Positions 1 to 11,301 of a stretch of 64,000 bases of DNA are shown here, one piece after another. The stretch is from contig FJUW01000033.1 in the NCBI GenBank assembly GCA_900074885.1, forward strand, positions 494,556 to 558,555, written 5' to 3'. Within the stretch, counting starts at the first letter, position 1. Every line of letters starts with the position of its first letter. A program made the translations under genes and the position numbers. This stretch comes from Rhynchosporium graminicola (lineage: Eukaryota; Ascomycota; Leotiomycetes; Helotiales; Ploettnerulaceae). The notes below the pieces were generated by a model. It was not told the origin of the DNA. It saw only the letters and a list, made by a program, of their open reading frames with translations, and did not search any database.

Positions 1-1431
1 GAAGCCCAGTAGTTGAGCCGCTACACGGTTGCCTGAAGGCGGTAATGTTCCAGTGTGCTTGATCCATTCTCGATCGGCATCGAACTCAGTATTATCTGAG
101 ACACTGCTATCAAAAGACTGCTGCTTGGTTTCCTCATCGACGGCTCGTCTACCTCCAAGCTCGAAGAATGCATCCACTCCAATTTCACGAGCACGTTCCC
201 AAAACTGTACATCTCGTATACTTCGTTCTTGCTTAGAGTGCTCTTCGTCTTCGGGAGTTGGCATCCATCCCGGAGAACTTGGAAGAGCCCAATTTGGAAG
301 CCCTGCGTGTCTGCCTCCATCTATCTCCCCATGCCGAGGCCACCAAGAGCTGACACGCAGCAATTTAATGAAGAACCTGAAGTGCTTGATAAGGACGGCA
401 GCGAAAACATCCAGAGTTATATCAAGTACTCGTCCAACATCTAGGTCGAACGTCCCAATCAAGCCCTTAACTCTCTCAAAGGCATCTTCCACTACCTCAC
501 TAGTTGGTGGTTCGCTTCCACTGGTTGTGAAAAGCTCAGTAACGAGCTTAGAGTATCCCTCTGTCTCTTCTCGCAGCAAGTTGTAGTTGCCCTGTCGATA
601 TAACTGGTTCGTAGCCTTTCGAACGGCCATGCGCTTGAATGTACTCTGCGTAAGTCCAAGAGTTTCAAGCACATCATTGTCGAGATTCAATCGCATCAGT
701 TCTGGCGAAATATCCGTCGCAACAGCGAATGGTGTGAGTGCGGAAGAACTGATGCCACCTTCTAGCATCATTGAGAATATGTCGAGGAACAAAACTGGCG
801 CATTGAAACTCGGAGCTTCTCCATCTGATGTTGTAGGATCTGGTCCAAGAATATCCTTCACACAATTCCCGGCAATCCTCGCATCTATCCGACCATCCAC
901 AGTAGCCCGGATGAGCTCTTGAAATATAGAAGAAACGTCCGTTGTATCCTCATCCTGGATAGCTTGCTTTCCTAGATCTATCACCTCCTGACGTCTGAAG
1001 TCCCAGGACGACAGGCGTTCTTCGGTTAGGAAAGTATAGTCGAAGGGTGTTGGCTCTAGTTTTGGAGTAGGAGGGGCATATTCGAAGGTAGGTGTCGAAG
1101 CCTGTGTAGCGGTTGGTGTTGGAGCTGCGCTTACAGTTCGAGGAGGGGGAGGAGACATGGGTCCTGGCGTCGGCGTCGTCCTTCCTGGAACAGCAATGTT
1201 GACTTTGTTCGGATTATTGTCGCGACCTTCGTTTCTCCGCCCTCCTCTGCCTCCATTTGCACCAGGTCCTCCTTGTCCTCCACGACTCGCTCTTCTGCCT
1301 CCATCGCGCATTTCTGATCCTCTATCGTGTTGAGCCAGGCTTGCACTCTGCGGGCGGTGCGGCGATGGCCTGCCCTCTCCTGAATCAACTGATGACCTCT
1401 CGTGTCTCTTCCTTTTGGTCGCGGGTGGCAT
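1..1431 (-). CDS. THO2: THO complex subunit 2 (Tho2/THOC2), N-terminal part, runs off the left edge
   Basis: Tho2 is the large scaffold of the nuclear THO complex, which couples transcription elongation to mRNP assembly and export. One open frame of 477 codons starts at the ATG at 1431 and is still open at base 1. Residues 1-130 are a low-complexity Arg/Gly/Pro-rich tail. From about residue 150 the helical Tho2 N-terminal domain begins, with the recognisable stretch GLTQSTFKRMAVRKATNQLY followed by RQGNYNLLREETEGYSKL. Near the window edge SGNRVAAQLLGF matches the family. No intron is needed in this part. A full Tho2 is over 2000 residues, so most of the gene lies outside. It is transcribed away from MET2, and the two share a region of about 1 kb that contains an inverted-repeat element. 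Identity is by recognition of the conserved core; I am fairly sure. Confidence 0.87.
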   Translation of the reverse strand, partial: MPPATKRKRHERSSVDSGEGRPSPHRPQSASLAQHDRGSEMRDGGRRASRGGQGGPGANGGRGGRRNEGRDNNPNKVNIAVPGRTTPTPGPMSPPPPRTVSAAPTPTATQASTPTFEYAPPTPKLEPTPFDYTFLTEERLSSWDFRRQEVIDLGKQAIQDEDTTDVSSIFQELIRATVDGRIDARIAGNCVKDILGPDPTTSDGEAPSFNAPVLFLDIFSMMLEGGISSSALTPFAVATDISPELMRLNLDNDVLETLGLTQSTFKRMAVRKATNQLYRQGNYNLLREETEGYSKLVTELFTTSGSEPPTSEVVEDAFERVKGLIGTFDLDVGRVLDITLDVFAAVLIKHFRFFIKLLRVSSWWPRHGEIDGGRHAGLPNWALPSSPGWMPTPEDEEHSKQERSIRDVQFWERAREIGVDAFFELGGRRAVDEETKQQSFDSSVSDNTEFDADREWIKHTGTLPPSGNRVAAQLLGF

Positions 1432-2475
1432 CTCCACCTCGATTTCGAAGGTTGCGCTCAATCTCTGTACATCTGTGGTCGGGAGCTACTGTAGCTTATG
1501 CAGGCTGCAGGTTTGTCTGCGAAGCTATCAACCTATTACCTAACAATGAAGGATTAAAAAGAAAGAAGTTGCGCAAAGCGATGTACTATGTAAGAGATCA
1601 TCAAGGGTGCGCAGCTATTTCCAGTTAGGGAGTGTGTGTATTCTGATGTTGGGAGAATTGAAGGAGCGTGCCTGACAATAATGTATCAAGAGAAGAGTCA
1701 CGTAAGTACCTACATAGGCATTGCAATGCGGCTCCGAATAGTGAATTAGCGGAACTAGATTCTATAGTGAGCTAAATGGGGATTAGCGTCAGCTCGGACC
1801 ACCACTAGGCTCATAGCAGCCACAAGCACAGCCACATCGATGGGAATCGATTATTCGGGCATGAGGCCACAAGGCACACACACACCTGAAATCAGCCCTA
1901 TATCAGGCACAAAAGCACAGGCATGCTACCTACTTTATCGCGACAAATTAAGCGAGGTTACACCCCTTCTAATACTTATTCTCCTCTATAAAACTACTAC
2001 CTGATACGCTATTTAATTATTTAGTAAAGTATTCGATTATTAAAACCAAATAGCACTCGTAAGCAATTCTCTTTGCAAATTATTAATCAGACGTAGTTTC
2101 AGTATGATAAAAGTGCTGGAATAGGCCCTTGCCATTACTTTCGGACGATTTCTCCAAGTCAATTCTTAAGTGAATAAAAGCGGCATGTGCAGATATTAGT
2201 GTGCTTAGTGTGCTACGTGTGTGTGCCTTATGGCCTCATGCCCGAATAACGATTCCCATCGAATTCTGCGATACTCCGGAGGTAGGCACAGAAGCGATAC
2301 CGGAAGTTCCCAGGGTTAAACCAAAAAATGCTCTCATCAGCTGTTATGATTAGACTGGTCACAGCATCTCGGAAATTTTTAGCTGGTCGTCTTCCCTTCT
2401 TCTGTTTCCCTCGATAAGCAGTTCCAGTCTATAAGCATTCCATCATGGTCAGCAATTCAGAGTTCAAAGGTGCAG
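1432..2475. other. Divergent intergenic region between THO2 and MET2
   Basis: This stretch separates two divergently transcribed housekeeping genes, so it must hold both promoters. Its middle is occupied by a 424 bp inverted-repeat element (listed separately). No clear TATA box or coding frame was found. An ATG at 2445 starts a short frame that stops at 2549 and overlaps the MET2 start in another frame (see MET2). Confidence 0.6.
1838..2261. repeat. MITE-like element with about 45 bp terminal inverted repeats
   Basis: The left end (from 1838, CGATGGGAATCG, then TTATTCGGGCATGAGGCC and a CA run) is repeated in inverted orientation at 2216-2261, with about one mismatch per 15 bases and a one-base gap. 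The interior is AT-rich and has no coding frame. I could not find a convincing target-site duplication. The arms and the 424 bp size fit a non-autonomous DNA transposon. A long hairpin-forming regulatory element is the alternative. Confidence 0.75.
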
Positions 2476-4081
2476 ATGTGCCAAGAACTCCAAAATATAG
2501 TCAGTCATTCCCCAGAGTTACCCCTCCAAACAAGAAGAACAGGAATTGAATACTTCCAAGAAAGAACGCGGCAACAGCCCGAGAACCCATTCGTAGCCCT
2601 GATACCCGACCAAACCATTGCCATCGTACCCTCCTTTACTCTCGAATCGGGAGTTACGCTGCATAATGTTCCTCTGGCTTACAGTACGAGGGGTAAATTA
2701 TCTCCAAACGGAGATAATGCTATGGTTATTTGCCACGCCCTTACAGGAAGTGCGGATGTGGGAGATTGGTGGGGTCCTTTATTAGGAGGACCAGGGAGAG
2801 CTTTTGATATATCCAGGTTCTTCGTGGTGTGCATGAACAGCTTGGGAAGTCCCTATGGAAGTGGAAGTCCGGTCACTTGTAAGGATGGGGATCAGAAGAA
2901 CGAAAGATACGGACCAGAATTCCCTCTTACTACTATTCGGGATGATGTAAAGTTCGTACATTGATTCACTTACAAGAGCAGAACGCTAAATTTCTTTCAG
3001 TTTCCACAAGCTGTTGCTAGACGATCTTGGAGTTCGCCAAGTTGCGGCAGTTATTGGGGGTTCCATGGGTGGCATGCTGGTACTGGAGTGGGCATACTTT
3101 GGGAGGGAGTACGTGCGATCAATTGTTCCCATTGCAACATCGAGTCGACACAGCGCTTGGGGCATAAGTTGGGGAGAAGCACAAAGACAAAGCATTTATG
3201 CGGATCCTAAATACGATGATGGATATTATCCCTTCTCGGATCCGCCTACAGCTGGTCTTGGTGCGGCACGCATGTCAGCTTTGCTTACATACCGAAGTCG
3301 AAACTCATTCGAGGCAAGATTCGGGAGGAATACACCAGACGCATCAAAGAAGCAGACTATTAGCCAGGATCAGCATCCCTCAACGCCCTCCGAGATTCAC
3401 TTAGCTATTCACAATGATGGTCACCGTTCCAAGAGATCCCCTCTGTCAAGACCGGGAAGTTCGGCGGATCTCACATCGCCTACGACCAAATTGAACAGTG
3501 ACACTAACCCGCTAGACTTCACTGATCCCCAATTCCACGGCGCCACCGCATCTACGCCGCCGGCACTTACCAATCAACAAACAGAGCGGAAGCGAGGAAC
3601 ATCGACATACTTCTCAGCACAATCCTACTTACGTTACCAAGGCGAGAAATTTGTACAGCGTTTCGACGGCAACTGCTATATAGCCATCACGCGCAAGCTC
3701 GACACGCATGATGTGTCACGATACCGTGTTTCTCCCGACTCAACAACACCCATCACCGATGCTCTCTCTCAAATTCAGCAGCCAACACTAGTCCTTGGTA
3801 TCGAAAGCGATGGACTCTTCACCTTTGACGAGCAGAAAGAAATCGCTGCTTCGATCCCAGATGCCAGATTGCGGAAGATAGATTCGCCTGAAGGTCATGA
3901 TGCTTTCTTGTTACAATTCGAGCAGGTCAATCATCATATTCTAGAATTTTTGAGGGATGTGCTGCCGGATATTATGGGTGCTCCAGGAAGGGATGATATC
4001 GTTACCGAAGATGGAGTTGGTACCATTACGAAGAATAGTACATTTGGAGAGGCAGAAGTTGAGGATATCACTGCATGGTGA
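2476..4081 (+). CDS. MET2: Homoserine O-acetyltransferase
   Basis: This enzyme transfers acetyl from acetyl-CoA to homoserine, the committed step of methionine biosynthesis in fungi. Exon 1 is 2476-2951, the intron is 2952-3000 (donor GTTCGT), and exon 2 is 3001-4081, giving 518 residues. The join restores RDDVNFHKLLLDDLG. Family motifs include VICHALTGSADVGDWWGP and the nucleophile elbow GGSMGG (Ser). The acid and base of the alpha/beta-hydrolase triad lie in LGIESDGLF (Asp) and EGHDAF (His). A roughly 100-residue Ser/Thr-rich insert sits before QSYLRYQGEKFVQRF, as in fungal homologues. The start is uncertain: 2476 is the first in-frame ATG, but an ATG at 2445 in another frame encodes a Met2-like beginning (MVSNSEF) that would join the main frame if one base near 2546 were extra. 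Confidence 0.92.
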
Positions 4082-6899
4082 GGTTGGGATAACTGGCCAT
4101 GGAAACTCATTTATATACTACTCAAAGATTCGTGGACGTACATACATACGTAGCAGTATTTGAAACATTTGGCGACGCGTTGGGTCAATGCCGCACGATA
4201 TTTACCAACTGACCGATTCTCTGTATCAATCTCGAGTAGCCAACAGCCCAGAACCTACGATGGATCTTGGCAGAAATCGGTGCACCTGGATAATTCGCAT
4301 TGCGACGAATCGATCTAGGGTCCTCGTAGCTAGCTAGTCCAACATCTCACAGTATCACGCTAGTAAAGATCTCAAACAGCCAGATGGCCATTTCCAATGT
4401 CCTATGGTATTTTAGTGATATCAGTATCGAGTTACATACCTAGGACCTTGACTTTTATATGCAGGTGGCCAGCCCTCTCTCGTCTGCCAAAGATGGATTT
4501 GCTCGGCACTGGCAGATAAACATCGAGGCATGGAAAAAACAACAAAACACCCGAACGTCAGAAGTCAAAAAACCAACCAGGAGCAACTTGATGAGAATGA
4601 GAGGTCCCAGTTAGACAAGCAAACTTGGAGTGGTAGGTAAAGGAAGGAAGTTGTATGCTATGTCCTTGAAGCGAGACCATGAGGCAGCCACCACTCCTTG
4701 AGATAGGTCTTACAGATTCCAATCCCTTTCATTTCCTGATCCCCGTAAACTTCGGTTCTCATCAATCATATGCTCAATACTGAAGTTCGACACCTCATTG
4801 TCGTCGCGTCGTAATTCGTCGTGCAGCCCTTTAAACTAAATGAACCTCACCAGCTAATACACTTTGATGAATCGAAAGCACAACAATTTGAATCCGGAAT
4901 TGAATCTAGTGCATCCTTTACATTGGCACCTAAGATATCTAGCTAGGTAGGCTCGATAGATAATACAGTATTCCATTGGAATGACAGAAACTTATTCGAG
5001 CATCTACTTTTAGCAGGGGAAACTAGTTGGGATTCGTTGGCAAAGGCCGGACCGAGGATCTAATCATCATCACATCAACTCCCCCATGCTTGGATGGTGC
5101 TATGCTAGCATCTCAGCGTGAAAATATTTCCTTCCATAGAGGGGGAACTTTTCTCCTCTTCCACAAAACTCCAAGAGAACGCGGAAAACGCGAATGCAAT
5201 TATCTTCGTCAGTTAGTTGCACACTGCGATTTTCTACATTCCTCAATGTCTACTTCCTTACCACACTCAAGTTAGTTGATCTGAATCTGATTTCCCCCTT
5301 GGGAGCAACCTCAATCTAGATTCAAAATCAACTCACTTGAGTACCTAGTCAGAACTCGGCACCACCGCCAAACTGCTACTACCCCTAGTATACGGTACGG
5401 AGTAATTTAACACGGTACTTCCATAACGAGTATATCATTCCCTAACCAGAAAACCACCTGCTGACCTTCGGCTTCGATTTCGAAGCCCACTGTTACATAA
5501 ACATCATCTTTCTCCGAAGAGTTTCCTGGTAAAAGGTAGATAGATGTGTACCTATGAACGCCTTAAGAGAAACGAATTTTAGTGCGTTCACGCCTAGTTT
5601 TCGGGGCTTTGGGCGGTGATAATTCTGGTGAATGCTGTTTGCGGCTCTCATCGGATTTTGAGGAATTCGTGTACCCAATCTAGGTACGCTATAATAGTCG
5701 ATTCCTGTTTAGTTACGCTCGGGCTTGTACAATAGTAGGTAGGTGAAAGCCCGGCGAAAGCAAGTATCCGGGCAGAATTTCCTTCGGAGTATTAGAATTT
5801 GGTAGGGCTAATGTCGAGAATTAACATCTCCAAATGATACAATCTCTGTATACTTCAGAAAGGGGATGGAATCCGTATTCCTCATATTCAAGTTATTGGA
5901 ACAGAGCTTGCGTCCGACTCGATGTTAGAACTCTCCATATGTATATAGAGTAGAGGGCTAGATTGTAGCTATTTGACTCATTAAGTCAACTCAACAGTAA
6001 AGGCTTCACGGGAGGGATGATAACAACAGTAAATGCTCGCAACTCAGTTGAGCCCGTTGAAATCAACAAAGACCTCGATCGAGGCGAACGCGCAAATCCC
6101 CAATATCGGGTCTGCTTTTCAAAAGCGCGATCAGTTAGTTATAGGACTATGACATTCGCAGCCCGAAGGCTACGAAAATAATACCACGAGAGAGTTGGAA
6201 GGCTATGGATCAGATCCCAAGGAAGAGATTCTCTTGAACTTTCTCTTCCGTAGCCTACCTAGTAAGTTAAGATAGACCACGAGTAAGATATCTGCGCGGC
6301 CATGAAGGTGTCGGTACTAGAAAGACTCCCACTGCGTGTCAAATAGGTAAAGCCTTCGTACTCTTGCTATAGCAGATATTATTGGGTGCTTTACTATCTA
6401 CCGACTTAGTAGTCTCGTATATCGACTAGACTAGACTGAAAGTAAAAATGGTCCTTATGAACGTGTTAGGCAGAGCCCTTTCATCGACGAAGCTTAGCGC
6501 CTGGTAGGTGAGGAATTCGTTAGGGAAGTATTAGATAAGATCGTGGACTACTTGACGAAGCCAAAGTACACTCAAAAGCTCATTGTCATTATGGCTTGTT
6601 ATAACGATGACATAAATCGTTTATAGCGCAAAACCCTAGTCTCACTAGTCGCTCTCCAGAAGTCATGATCTTTCGTAGATTAGAGCCATTGACTGTCTTA
6701 TACTACTTATTCAACTGCCTAGAGGCCGTCGGCTCGAAATGCGGAAGAAAGAAACACAAAGATCTGGAAGATGTCCGTCCCGTGTTTCTAGCAACGGAAC
6801 GCGACTTGTAAAACACGGAGGAATGAAAAATTCATGTTGTCAGGTGCAAGGCTATTCTCACTCTGGCATGACATTTATAACAGTATCAAAATTGAAAAG
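4082..6899. other. Gene-free region of 2.8 kb
   Basis: I see only short overlapping frames with no family resemblance, no splice-compatible exon series, no tRNA-like B box and no long inverted repeat. Both flanking genes (MET2 on plus, the regulator on minus) end toward this gap, so it holds two 3' regions rather than promoters. A non-coding transcript cannot be excluded. Confidence 0.6.
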
Positions 6900-9116
6900 C
6901 TATATTGGGTCTCCATCAACCCAGCTCTGTAAGCTGACGATGCCATCATAGCCTGCTTTATCAAGCTTTGACAAGATGCCCGCAAAGCTACGCAGATAAG
7001 TGGCCGCGCGACGCTGGGCGCCTGCGTCAAGGCCTGGAGGAATGAAAAGTAGGACGGCTGATATCTCTCGGATTTTGCTAACCTGGGAAAAAGTTAGTCA
7101 GGTGATAATACCATAACATAAAGGGATATAAGGAAACTAAAGTGGAGATGGAATCCAAGGAGGAGAAAAGGTCCCAGTGGACATAAATGGATTGATCTTG
7201 GGTTGGAGCTTACGATAGCTATCCCGTTGGGCTCTATGAAAGAGTGCGAGATCCCATGAAGGAGTGGAGTAGCTGGCGGCATCTGTTTTCGGGTTCGGCC
7301 CAGACGACTTTGGTGTCACGTACTGGTGCTGGCGATATAGACATAGCCTCCTGTGATTCTAACAACGCATCCAGCTGACTGGAAAGTAAAGTTTGAAACC
7401 AGAGATGCGTGACGTGCAGATTAGCACGCAGAATTGCAAATTGCCCATACGAGTCCTGGCGAGCCTGCAAATCATCCTCGTCACTGGCTGGCGGGGAGTT
7501 ATCTTGTGGTTCAAACGCAACCCAAGGCTGCAATGGCGCCGGGATGTCGTCGAGAATGTATTTTAGCACATCCAAACGTTGCTGTAGATGTTGAATCTGC
7601 GATTGCACATCTTCCGCTTGGATACAGGGACATGGTTTCCCTCTATGAAAGCCAGAAGAGTAGGCGGCGAGGAAGACGTGAGAGTTGAGATTGAACCCTG
7701 TGACCAGGGAGACAGTGCCACGGGGTTGTGGGGAGATTGTATGCTCATTGATATATTCGTCGTCGACTTCGGCGGGCATGAGACTTTCGTAGGAAATAGT
7801 GTGGGCCTCTGCTTGGTCTATGAAGCAAATCCGTTCTTTGCGGATGAAGTGAACTTTGCCGTGGCTATGGGTAGATACCGATTAGTGAGGAATATACAAT
7901 CTAGGGATTCTCTTGTCTGACATTGAAAGTAAACTTGCTTACACGAATGCGTAGAAGCACAACCAAAATGCCTTCTTACGGAGCTGGACCTCAATACAAT
8001 TGAGACCGTTGCTCTCAGGAAATTTATGCAAATTGATTAGACGCGCAAGTTGACTGGCCTCCGCTCCAATCATGCGTGACCGATTGTAATCTGTGACATG
8101 AAAGAAGGCAAGATGAAACAAAAAGTGAGCAGCCCAATTGTCAAAATTGATCTCATCGTAGTACTCGTGTCGCCTGAGACGCATGAATTCATCATAACAT
8201 GCATATACCATAGCCTTACTGTTTGCGTGGGGTGGGTGAGGGCGCAGCTTTTGGTAATCATGAAATTTGCTCGGTAGAGATGCAATGGTCACGGCGCAAA
8301 GGCCGTATATGAGACCGAGGAAGACTTCATCGTAGCAATCTCGATGGTTTGCGATGTCGCGTTTGAACAAGGGCCGATGGACTACTGGTATCAAAGGATA
8401 TATGTATTGACAGAAATCGGCAAGTATTGCCTCGACTACCGCTCTGTCGCCTAGATGGTCAGTAGTATACAAGCTCGATCCTTCCAGATCGTATGCGTGC
8501 GAGGAGGGAGAATCGTTGCAAGAGCGTTGGGAGGATGGTGATACTATCTGGACCTCCGAACTAGCTTCATGGGAATATTCCCGGCGCGATACAGGACTCT
8601 TCGATGAGGATGAAATAGTTTTCGTGCGCGCCCTTGACGAGGTGCTAGTACGTAGAATATGTGAAGCTTCCCTGGAAGTGTTCTTCTCCGCAGCAGAAAC
8701 TTGTTGTAATGTACGCTTATGTCTGGGATATGTCATCAGAGACCCCTTCTGCAGGTGAAGATTATCTTTTCCAAAGCGCAACTCTAGGCCTTACTTTGGT
8801 TGCGGACCACGACTCTTGACCGGGAGCAAGAACGTACAGTCCAGTCCAAATTTCGTGCATCGCAAGCAAGGCCCTCCGATGGTCGCTGGCAGAGCATGTG
8901 AGACTGATTCAGCGGAAGAGTCCTGCTCGCATCTGACTCTGCGGCCTCTACATCCGTCACTATGGAGAGATATTAGTCGAGACGCCTTTTCGCTGGGTGG
9001 GAAGGCGGGAGACGGAGACGGATAACGAACCAAGCCTGGCTTACAGAGGGGATTCGCCGCCTGGAGGACGGATCTTGTCTAGGACTGGTGGTGACCGGGT
9101 TCGCCGAAATCTCCAT
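6900..9116 (-). CDS. Zn2Cys6 transcription factor with fungal_trans domain, carrying a frameshift
   Basis: This is a fungal pathway-specific regulator, presumably nuclear. Five exons fit: 9116-9031, 8959-8795, 8722-7943, 7864-7214 and 7082-6900. The first join creates the zinc cluster by completing its first Cys: C-DG-C-RGRRVR-C, then C-LR-C-TKFGLD-C. The fungal_trans (MHR) domain covers DFCQYIYPLIPVVHRPLF through AHTISYESLMPAEVDDEYI. The last exon is typical of the family, ending in a Trp-Val-Asp motif (LQSWVDGDPI). Between 7250 and 7278 the frame changes: RQLLH lies in one frame and GISHSFIEPNGIAI in the next. The exons sum to 1865 nt, so one added base would restore the frame. Either the gene is damaged or the assembly lost a base. 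The nearest gene on the other side is a sugar transporter, so a sugar-responsive role is possible but unproven. Confidence 0.8.
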
Positions 9117-9495
9117 AACCATATGAAGGAGATACTTTTTCACTTATCGATCACGATCTTGAGGCGAGGCGAGAAGCACCATAGCATAGCGGAGGCAGAG
9201 GAGGCGAGGAGAAAAGGACGGACAGCGGGGAAACAAAGCAGATAGTCTAACATGCGGAGTACATCCATCCCATCGTACAGTAAGGCGAGAGATAACGACG
9301 AATGCTTATCTTGCTTTCAGTAGCCCGAAGTTTATGCCAGCCAGCCTGCATGGAAATACCCTGCACGTCCCGTTGACAGCATCCGTGGATGAGGTTCTGC
9401 TTCCAAACTGATTCACTATCGTGACTTGCCAAGTCTATAGATCATCATGTCGTCGTAAACAAGGGTCATGGTCGACTACTCAACAAGCTACTTGG

Positions 9496-9622
9496 TACTC
9501 GGACTCACCGTGGGTCTGAACCTGACAGGACTTATTTCAAGCCAGGGGTCAATCCTAACTACAGTTCACCTGGAATTCCATTTGTGGGACAGGTAGGTTC
9601 AGACCCAGGGAGAAACCGAGTA
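9496..9622. repeat. TA-flanked MITE, family A, copy 1
   Basis: The 127 bp element begins TACTCGG and ends CCGAGTA. Its arms (about 25 bp, containing CCGTGGGTCTGAA on the left and TTCAGACCCAGGG on the right) are inverted copies. A second copy lies at 48357-48472. The TA at each end fits a Tc1/mariner-type target duplication. There is no coding capacity. Confidence 0.8.
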
Positions 9623-9691
9623 AGTAGGTGGTAATAAGTAATTCGCGTGCTCTTGAGAGGGTAAGGTAGCCAAGATCGATGCCCAGGAGCT

Positions 9692-10200
9692 AGTGTGCGA
9701 AAAAAAAATCAAGTTAATTAATTATTAATCAATTAAATCAATTAAGATTAGATTAGATTAGATTAACTTATTTCGTCCTTTGATTAGATTAAGAATTAGA
9801 GTTAATCAAGATTTACTCAAGATTTAATCAATTAGCTTACTAATATAAGAATAGACTAGAATTTCCTAAATATTTCAGAAGCTAGTTATATAGAAGGTAT
9901 CTTTAGTAAGCTAAATATCAAATTGTATATTCTTATAGGTTCTTATAAGTTATATTACCTTGTTAAAATAACTTCTCGAAACCTCTCGTCAATTTCAAAG
10001 CTTAAAAGGGTGATTTAAGCGACTCTCTAATCCCTAAATAGCTTAGACTAAGATCATATTACTTAATTAATTTTTAATCAATTACTGTACTGTAAATCAA
10101 TTATAATTAGATTAGATTAGATTAGATTAACTCTCAAAAACCGTTGATTAGATTAGATTAAGTCGACTTAATCTAATCTAATCTAATCATTTCGCACACT
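9692..10200. mobile_element. AT-rich TIR element with probable 10 bp target duplication (MULE-like MITE)
   Basis: The 509 bp element starts AGTGTGCGAAA and ends TTTCGCACACT, an 11 bp perfect inverted repeat. It is flanked by CCCAGGAGCT on the left and GCCAGGAGCT on the right, a direct repeat matching at 9 of 10 bases. A 9-11 bp target duplication is characteristic of Mutator-like elements. The interior is AT-rich with runs of the pentamer GATTA/TAATC in both orientations near both ends. There is no transposase frame, so it would be non-autonomous. Confidence 0.75.
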
Positions 10201-10750
10201 GCCAGGAGCTACAGTAGGAAAGTGTATCTACGCACTAATACATATCCCCTCACCCAACACCAACTTCGATGAGTGACACAAACACAAAAATTAATATCAT
10301 GAATCCTGGTACTGGGATTTCTAATGCCTTTGCGATGATACGGAAGTACAGTGGTTATCTTGTACCCCCAGTTTCGACAGGCGGGAGTGCAGCTTTCCCT
10401 ATCATAGTAGTTACTGCTCCGTGCTTTAGGTTATGTATGTACAACTTCAGTACAAGTACGAAGATCAAGATCGTCTTTTGTTTATAACCTGATTAAGAAA
10501 AGCGTCAAGTAGCTGGGGACCCCTACTAAATCCGGGGGCTCAAGATAACCGCTGTACCTCCCGCCGTATGGCCCTGCCCAGTAGATACTTCGTAGACTTC
10601 CCGAATTTCCCTTATCAATGCAGGTTGCTACTACAGTGGACTCACTGCACTATTTCTCGTCATCTCCCTTTCGTCCCAGAGGCTCCTCCCCTCGCGTGAT
10701 CGAGATTTTGGGAATTTCTGGGAGATGCTTAATCGGGCGGCTCGATACGT

Positions 10751-10780
10751 GGCTTGGCTTGGCTTGGCTTGGCTTGGCTT
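10751..10780. repeat. Tandem repeat (GGCTT)x6
   Basis: Six perfect copies of GGCTT lie in the intergenic region upstream of the sugar transporter. They create short artefactual frames in several registers. No function is evident. Confidence 0.9.
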
Positions 10781-11146
10781 TGTGAAACATACGACCTACA
10801 GTGGTATACGGATGAGAACCGTGTGGCTGGCGCGGGAATTTGGTTTGGGCAGGGAAGTATCGCCGCGTTTCCACATTCATGTTTCTCCGTCTATTTCTCC
10901 GCCCCTGGGACTCCAATGCTCCCTAGCATCCTCCCCTCCATTCCCCGCATCCCCAGAGCTTCGAGTCAGGTCCTAGAACATGTGGCGCTCAATGTACGGT
11001 AGTAGAAGATCGTGGGTCGGCAATAACACCTTCAAAAGACAGGGCTGGACACATTGACTCCCCGAAGATCTCCGAGGGAGGATTGAATATAAGGATGGCG
11101 AGAATTCCATCATTCGTACTCATGCCAGACAGAGTCTTGATACTCA

Positions 11147-11195
11147 CAGCAGCAACAGCAACAGCAACATCAACATCAACATCAACATCAACAAC
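11147..11195. repeat. CAACAG/CAACAT microsatellite
   Basis: Imperfect six-base units (CAACAG followed by CAACAT) lie about 110-155 bp upstream of the sugar transporter start, probably in its promoter or 5' UTR. Such a tract is a likely site of length variation between strains. Confidence 0.85.
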
Positions 11196-11301
11196 CTCCG
11201 TCAACCGCGGTAGCCATCACTGCCATCAGTGTTCGGAGGGAAGAATTAAACTTCTCAAGCCGTAGCGCTCCAGGCATCTTCCCACCACCACAAACGTTAC
11301 A

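Larger units (their letters stand above)
9117..11301. other. Intergenic region rich in repeats between regulator and sugar transporter
   Basis: This 2.2 kb gap lies between divergent genes. It contains a TA-flanked MITE (9496-9622), a 509 bp terminal-inverted-repeat element (9692-10200), a GGCTT tandem repeat (10751-10780) and a CAACAG/CAACAT microsatellite (11147-11195). Apparent frames across the last two (Trp/Leu/Ala or Val/Asp repeats) are by-products of the repeats. No other gene was seen. Confidence 0.6.

Noticed and set aside
10725..11002. Overlapping frames rich in Trp, Leu and Ala
   Set aside because: They are produced by the GGCTT pentamer repeat at 10751-10780, which is open in several registers; the rest of each frame has no family resemblance.
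10989..11265. Frames encoding Val-Asp or Thr-Ser repeats on both strands
   Set aside because: They are translations of the CAACAG/CAACAT microsatellite upstream of the sugar transporter.
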